Below, in pieces: positions 60,242-64,000 of a stretch of 64,000 bases of DNA. The notes under the pieces are model-generated. The model ran no database searches, had not been told where the DNA came from, and saw only the letters and a program-made list of their open reading frames with translations. Position 1 is the stretch's first letter, and each line of letters starts with the position of its first letter. The translations under genes and the position numbers were made by a program. The stretch spans positions 868,001 through 932,000 of the forward strand of contig NZ_CP110806.1 in NCBI RefSeq assembly GCF_026184235.1, in the 5' to 3' direction. This DNA comes from Cellulomonas sp. S1-8. GTDB lineage: Bacteria; Actinomycetota; Actinomycetes; Actinomycetales; Cellulomonadaceae.

Positions 60242-60269
60242 GGCGCGGTCGCACCGCGGCGACCGCGCC
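60242..60269 (-). terminator. GC-rich hairpin between ABC and monooxygenase genes
   Basis: GGCGCGGTCGC at 60242-60252 pairs exactly with GCGACCGCGCC at 60259-60269 around a six-base loop. It lies in the 125-base gap after the binding-protein stop. No T-run follows; it may cap the transporter transcript or attenuate into the enzyme genes. Confidence 0.45.
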
Positions 60270-60288
60270 ACCTCGGGCGTGCTGGTGG

Positions 60289-61938
60289 CTACTCGCTCGG
60301 CTTCAACGTCCAGTAGCGGAGCCCGAACTCGGGTGCGAACGAGGCGTTCGTGAACCCGGGCGCCATGACGACCGTCCTGCCGACGCGGGCGATCGGCAGG
60401 AGCGGCGCCGCGTCCGCGACGATCTCCTGCGCCTCCTCGTAGGAGGCGGCACGCTCGTCGGTGAACTCCGCGTACTGGTTGGTCGCGACGATCTCGTCGA
60501 CCCGCGGGTCCGACCACATCGAGTAGTTGTTGACGCCTCCGGTGGCCGTGGCGTACCCGATCGGGGTCTTCGGGTCGTCGACCCAGGAGCTCCACTTGAC
60601 CAGCAGGGCGTCGGGGGAGCCTTCGCCGTCGATCGCACGGGACGTGATGAGGTCCGCGAACGCGGCCGGCGTCTCGGGGCGCAGCTCCAGGGTCACGCCG
60701 ATCTGCGCCAGGTTGTCCTTCAGCAGGATCGCCATGTCCTCGAGCGTCGAGTCGGAGTTGTTGAAGTGCAGCGGGACGGTCACGGCGGGGTCGCCGGCGT
60801 CCGCCATCAGCTCCTTCGCCTCGTCGATGTCGAAGGTGTACCTCGCGAACGTCTCCGCGTACCCGGGCGCAGCCGAGTTGACGTAGGACGTCGCCCGTTC
60901 GGCACGGCCGAAGAAGACGGAGTCGATGATCTGCTCGTACGGGATCGCGTACCCGATGGCCTGGCGTACCAGCGGGTCGGCCAGGGGGCCGGCCTCCGTG
61001 GCGAGCTGGAGGTACGTGAACTCCGGCGTCTTCTCGTGGACGACGTCCATCCCGGCGGTGTCCAGGTCGTTGACGTCCTTCTCGGACAGCCCGTACGACG
61101 CGAGGTTGATGGAGCCGCCCTTGAGCAGCGCCGCGACGCTGCCGCTGTTGATGATGCGTGCGGTCACCGACGGGACGCCGGGGGTCACGACGGGGTTGTC
61201 GGGCACCGCCTCGATGGTGATCTCCTCGCCCGGGGTGCGGCTCTTGACGTAGTAGGGGCCCGTCCCGGCCACGTTCTCGGCGAGCCACTGCGACGCGGTC
61301 GGGTCGGACGACGTCACGTGCTCGGCGGCCTGGACCGAGTCGACGATGCCGAAGGTCGGCATGCGGAACGTCTGCATCAGCGTCGGGGTGGCCGGGATCG
61401 GCGCGCCGTCCCTGTTCTCGAAGCTGACGGTGAGGGTGTGGTCGTCGACCTTCGTGAACTGGTCGATGCCGTAGAGGCCGCCGTTGTTCAGGTCGCCGGT
61501 GCGGTTGAGCTCGAACGGTCGCGAGAAGGAGAAGATGACGTCGTCGACCGTCAGGGGGTTCCCCGACGGGTGGAACGTCACGTCGTCCCGGAGCGTGAAG
61601 GTGGCCGAGGAGCCGTCGAGCTCCCACGACTCGGCGAGCGCAGGCGCGAGATCCAGCCCTCCCCACATCAGGGACCCGGAGGCGGTCTCCGACCACTTCG
61701 GCATGACCAGGCCCTGGTAGACGTTCGTGCTCATCTCCCAGTCCTGGGCCGAGGAGGCCTGCGCCGGGTCGAGGGTCGTGACGTCGGTGGGCCACGCGGT
61801 GATGACCGCGTCGGTCCCGGCGCCGGACGTGGGGGCCGCTGCGTCGCTCGTCCCGGCGCAGCCTGCCAGGGCGAGGGCAGCGGTCGCCGCCAGTGCCGTG
61901 CCGAGCTGCCACCGGCGTGCTCGTGCTGATGTCTCCAT
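60289..61938 (-). CDS. Peptide/nickel-type ABC substrate-binding lipoprotein
   Basis: The 549-residue protein has a lipoprotein signal with lipobox ALAGC near residue 27 and the family 5 (DppA/OppA) domain order: TTLDPAQASSAQDWEMSTNV, LAPALAESWELDGSSATFTL, FHPSGNPLTVDDVIFSF and GTGPYYVKSRTPGEEITIE. It captures the substrate outside the membrane for the permease encoded at the right edge. AAAGGAAC precedes the ATG. Family 5 proteins bind peptides but also sugars, opines, nickel and other amides, so the ligand may be the monooxygenase substrate. Confidence 0.93.
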   Translation of the reverse strand: METSARARRWQLGTALAATAALALAGCAGTSDAAAPTSGAGTDAVITAWPTDVTTLDPAQASSAQDWEMSTNVYQGLVMPKWSETASGSLMWGGLDLAPALAESWELDGSSATFTLRDDVTFHPSGNPLTVDDVIFSFSRPFELNRTGDLNNGGLYGIDQFTKVDDHTLTVSFENRDGAPIPATPTLMQTFRMPTFGIVDSVQAAEHVTSSDPTASQWLAENVAGTGPYYVKSRTPGEEITIEAVPDNPVVTPGVPSVTARIINSGSVAALLKGGSINLASYGLSEKDVNDLDTAGMDVVHEKTPEFTYLQLATEAGPLADPLVRQAIGYAIPYEQIIDSVFFGRAERATSYVNSAAPGYAETFARYTFDIDEAKELMADAGDPAVTVPLHFNNSDSTLEDMAILLKDNLAQIGVTLELRPETPAAFADLITSRAIDGEGSPDALLVKWSSWVDDPKTPIGYATATGGVNNYSMWSDPRVDEIVATNQYAEFTDERAASYEEAQEIVADAAPLLPIARVGRTVVMAPGFTNASFAPEFGLRYWTLKPSE

Positions 61939-61939
61939 C

Positions 61940-62947
61940 TCAGTTCCTTTCGGGGGAGGGGAAGGGCGGTGCGGTGCCGGTCTCCTCGTCGAGCACGACA
62001 GGGCAGGCGACGACGTGCGTGGGGGACACGTCGACGAGAGGGGGCCGCGCCTCGCGGCAGGAGTCCCGGACGAAGGGGCAGCGGCCCGCCAACCGGCAGC
62101 CCTGCCCGACGTCGAAGGGGCTCGGGGTCTCACCGGAGAGCCGGAACCGCTCGCCCCTCGGCCCCGGCTCGAGCCGGGGCGCAGCGGCGAGCAGGGCGCG
62201 GGTGTACGGGTGCTGCGGCCGGTCGAAGATGTCCTCGGTGGTGCCCGCCTCGACGATGCCGCCGAGGTACATGACGAGCACCTTGTCGGCGATGCGACGC
62301 ACGACGTCGAGGTCGTGGCTGATGAAGAGGTAGGCCATGTCGTACTCCCGTTGCAGCCGCTCGAGCAGCGCGAGCACGTGACCGCGTACCGACACGTCGA
62401 GCGAGGCCGTCGGCTCGTCCAGGAGCAGGACCTTCGGCCGCACCGCGAGTGCTCGGGCGATGCCCACGCGCTGCCGCTGCCCCCCGCTGAGCTGGGAGGG
62501 ATAGCGGTCGAGGTGCTCGGCCTGCAGGCCGACCGCCTCCAGCAGCTCCAGCGACCTGGCCTCGCGCGCCCGGGCGTCGAGCGAGGTGTGCAGGCGCAAG
62601 GGCTCGGCGAGCACCGTCCGCACGGTCATCCGCGGGTTGAGCGAGGAGTTCGGGTCCTGGAAGACCATCTGGATGTCGCCGTACGCCCTGGACAGCGCCC
62701 GGAAGGTGAGGTCCCCGAGCCTGCGCCCGTCCACGGCGACGAAACCGCTGGTCGGCTCGATGAGGCGGGCGATGCAGCGCGCCGCCGTCGACTTGCCGGA
62801 CCCGCTCTCCCCGACCAGGGCGACGGTCTCGCCGGCCACGATGTCGACCGAGACCGAGTCGACGGCGGTGAGGACGCGGGCGTGCCCGCCTCGCTTGACC
62901 CGGAACTCCTTGTGGAGGTCGACGACGTTCAGGACGGGACTTGTCAT
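61940..62947 (-). CDS. ABC importer ATPase, OppF/DppF-like
   Basis: The 335-residue ATPase has Walker A LVGESGSGKST near residue 45, Q-loop QMVFQDPNSSLNPRM, signature LSGGQRQRVGIARAL, Walker B VLLLDEPTASLD and the switch His in FISHDLDVV. The C-terminal oligopeptide-transporter domain ends with a four-cysteine cluster (GCRLAGRCPF, then DSCREA and a final ACP), which in relatives binds an iron-sulfur centre. The ATG overlaps the partner ATPase stop (ATGA). It energises uptake with the protein encoded at 62944-63756. Confidence 0.94.
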   Translation of the reverse strand: MTSPVLNVVDLHKEFRVKRGGHARVLTAVDSVSVDIVAGETVALVGESGSGKSTAARCIARLIEPTSGFVAVDGRRLGDLTFRALSRAYGDIQMVFQDPNSSLNPRMTVRTVLAEPLRLHTSLDARAREARSLELLEAVGLQAEHLDRYPSQLSGGQRQRVGIARALAVRPKVLLLDEPTASLDVSVRGHVLALLERLQREYDMAYLFISHDLDVVRRIADKVLVMYLGGIVEAGTTEDIFDRPQHPYTRALLAAAPRLEPGPRGERFRLSGETPSPFDVGQGCRLAGRCPFVRDSCREARPPLVDVSPTHVVACPVVLDEETGTAPPFPSPERN

Positions 62948-63756
62948 CGGACGACCTCGTCGAATCGGCTCGAGGCGACCAGCGCCTGGGTGTAGGCGTC
63001 CTGCGGACGGGTGAGGATGTCGTGGCAGGACCCGGTCTCACGCACCCGGCCCCGGTACATCACGACCACGTCGTCGCACGTCTCTGCGACCACCCCGAGA
63101 TCGTGGGTGATGAGGCAGGCGGTCAGCCCGCGCGTGCGGGTCAGCTCGACGATCAGGTCCATGATGTCCGCCTGGATCGTCACGTCGAGGCCGGTCGTGG
63201 GCTCGTCGAGGATGAGCAGCTCCGGCTCGCAGATCAGCGCCAGGGCGAGCATCACGCGTTGCGCCATGCCGCCGGAGAACTCGTGCGGGTACTGCTTCAT
63301 CCGTTGCCGGGGTTCCGGGACCTGAACGCTGCGCAGAGCGTTCTCGGCCTCGCTCCGGGCCTCCGCGCTGCTGAGGTCCCGGTGCGCCCGGCAGGCGTCC
63401 ATCAGCTGCCGGCCGACGGTGAGCACGGGGTTGAGGGCCGCACGCGCGTCCTGGAAGACCATGGCGATGCGGGAGCCCCGCAGGCCCCGCAGCTGCTTCT
63501 CCCCGAGCCCGCAGAGGTCGATGCCCGCGAGCTCGATGGAGCCCTGGGTGCGCTCGAACTGCGGCGGGAGCAGGCCGAGGATCGCCAGCGCCGTCACCGA
63601 CTTGCCGCTGCCGGTCTCGCCGACGATCGCGGTCAGCCGGGAGGTGCGCAGGGACAGGGAGACGTCGTCGAGGACCGGCGTGAGCTCGTCGCCGTTGCGG
63701 AAGCCGCCGGACAGGTTCCGCACCACGAGCAGCTCGTCGGGCGCCTGGTCGCTCAT
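62944..63756 (-). CDS. ABC importer ATPase, OppD/DppD-like
   Basis: The 270-residue ATPase has Walker A IVGETGSGKSVTALAIL near residue 46, Q-loop AMVFQDARAALNP, a signature read as FSGGMAQRVMLALAL, Walker B LLILDEPTTGLD and the switch His in LITHDLGVVAE. It is short for OppD and lacks the long C-terminal domain with the four-cysteine cluster found in its partner. The ATG overlaps the permease stop (ATGA). Confidence 0.94.
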   Translation of the reverse strand: MSDQAPDELLVVRNLSGGFRNGDELTPVLDDVSLSLRTSRLTAIVGETGSGKSVTALAILGLLPPQFERTQGSIELAGIDLCGLGEKQLRGLRGSRIAMVFQDARAALNPVLTVGRQLMDACRAHRDLSSAEARSEAENALRSVQVPEPRQRMKQYPHEFSGGMAQRVMLALALICEPELLILDEPTTGLDVTIQADIMDLIVELTRTRGLTACLITHDLGVVAETCDDVVVMYRGRVRETGSCHDILTRPQDAYTQALVASSRFDEVVR

Positions 63757-64000
63757 CGCCTCTCACCCGCGTTCTTGTCCGAGAGCCCGTCACCGATCAG
63801 GTGGAAGGAGATGCAGAGGAGCAGGATGGCCACGCCCGGGAAGAACGAGATCCACCAGTCGCCGCTCACGATGGCGTCCTGCCCGCGGGAGATCATCGAG
63901 CCCCACTCGGCGGACCCCGGTTCGATGCCCAGGCCCACGTACCCCAGCGCCGCGATGTTGCCGGTCACCCACGACGCGCTGATCGAGGCGAAGGCGAGCA
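63753..64000 (-). CDS. ABC importer permease, DppC-like (5' end beyond window)
   Basis: The minus-strand frame enters at the right edge and ends at 63753, giving the last 82 residues of a DppC/OppC-type permease. LGYVGLGIEPGSAEWGSMIS and WWISFFPGVAILLLCISFH, followed by LIGDGLSDKNAGERR, are the usual ends of this family and hold the EAA-like loop and the last helix. The start lies outside the window. The second permease gene is presumably further right. Confidence 0.92.
   Translation of the reverse strand, partial: LAFASISASWVTGNIAALGYVGLGIEPGSAEWGSMISRGQDAIVSGDWWISFFPGVAILLLCISFHLIGDGLSDKNAGERR

Noticed and set aside
1..64000. CRISPR arrays, tRNA or rRNA genes, insertion sequences, phage genes
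   Set aside because: No regularly spaced repeats, cloverleaf with CCA-type end, rRNA signature, transposase or integrase was seen, including at the borders of the lower-GC module.

Overview
The window is a stretch of a very GC-rich actinobacterial chromosome. GTG starts are frequent, ATGA and GTGA overlaps are common, an XPB-type helicase sits beside its helicase-associated partner, and there are DUF3027 and DUF2530 proteins and an LAXTG-type surface protein. The gene content fits Micrococcales such as Cellulomonadaceae, but the genus is inference. I see no rRNA, tRNA, CRISPR array, transposase or phage gene.

Layout. 1-7.45 kb: the end of an unknown coiled-coil protein, an XPB-like helicase and its helicase-associated partner, an unknown membrane-anchored protein and an M20 amidohydrolase. 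7.46-26.0 kb (all minus strand): a first exopolysaccharide (EPS) locus. It holds a phosphoglycosyl transferase, three glycosyltransferase genes plus an Alg14-Alg13-like fusion, two paralogous polysaccharide pyruvyl transferases, a Wzz-like protein with a degenerate P-loop, a Wzy-like polymerase, a Wzx-like flippase, an acyltransferase-3, two exported hydrolases, a secreted GH5 glycanase and a right-handed beta-helix lipoprotein. 26.2-37.4 kb: a degenerate DksA/TraR-like protein, an unknown coiled-coil membrane protein, a cold-shock/DUF3027/sacsin-like ATPase operon, a CAP-domain protein, DUF2530, a low-molecular-weight tyrosine phosphatase, DUF4012 and an LAXTG surface protein. 37.7-53.1 kb (all minus strand): a second complete Wzx/Wzy locus. 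Its promoter-proximal part encodes a BY-kinase/co-polymerase, a PglF/E/D/C-like set for a diacetamido-trideoxy sugar and its transfer, a WbuB-like transferase, and CapE-CapF-CapG for UDP-N-acetyl-L-fucosamine. Its distal part (glycosyltransferase, TupA-like ATP-grasp, Wzx, Wzy) is visibly less GC-rich. 53.2-55.25 kb: a CAP-domain lipoprotein and an AzgA-type purine permease. 55.5-64 kb (minus strand): a peptide-type ABC importer followed by a RutA-like flavin monooxygenase, an MFS transporter, an FMN reductase, a formamidase/acetamidase and a YoaK-type membrane protein.

How it works together. Each EPS locus has its own initiating phosphoglycosyl transferase, transferases, flippase, polymerase and chain-length protein, so the strain probably makes two different surface polysaccharides. 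Only the second has an intact BY-kinase. The tyrosine phosphatase lying between them is the natural Wzb-like partner. The rightmost cluster looks like an uptake and oxidative ring- or amide-opening pathway that releases nitrogen, with RutA-type chemistry but no RutB. It is the least conventional system in the window.
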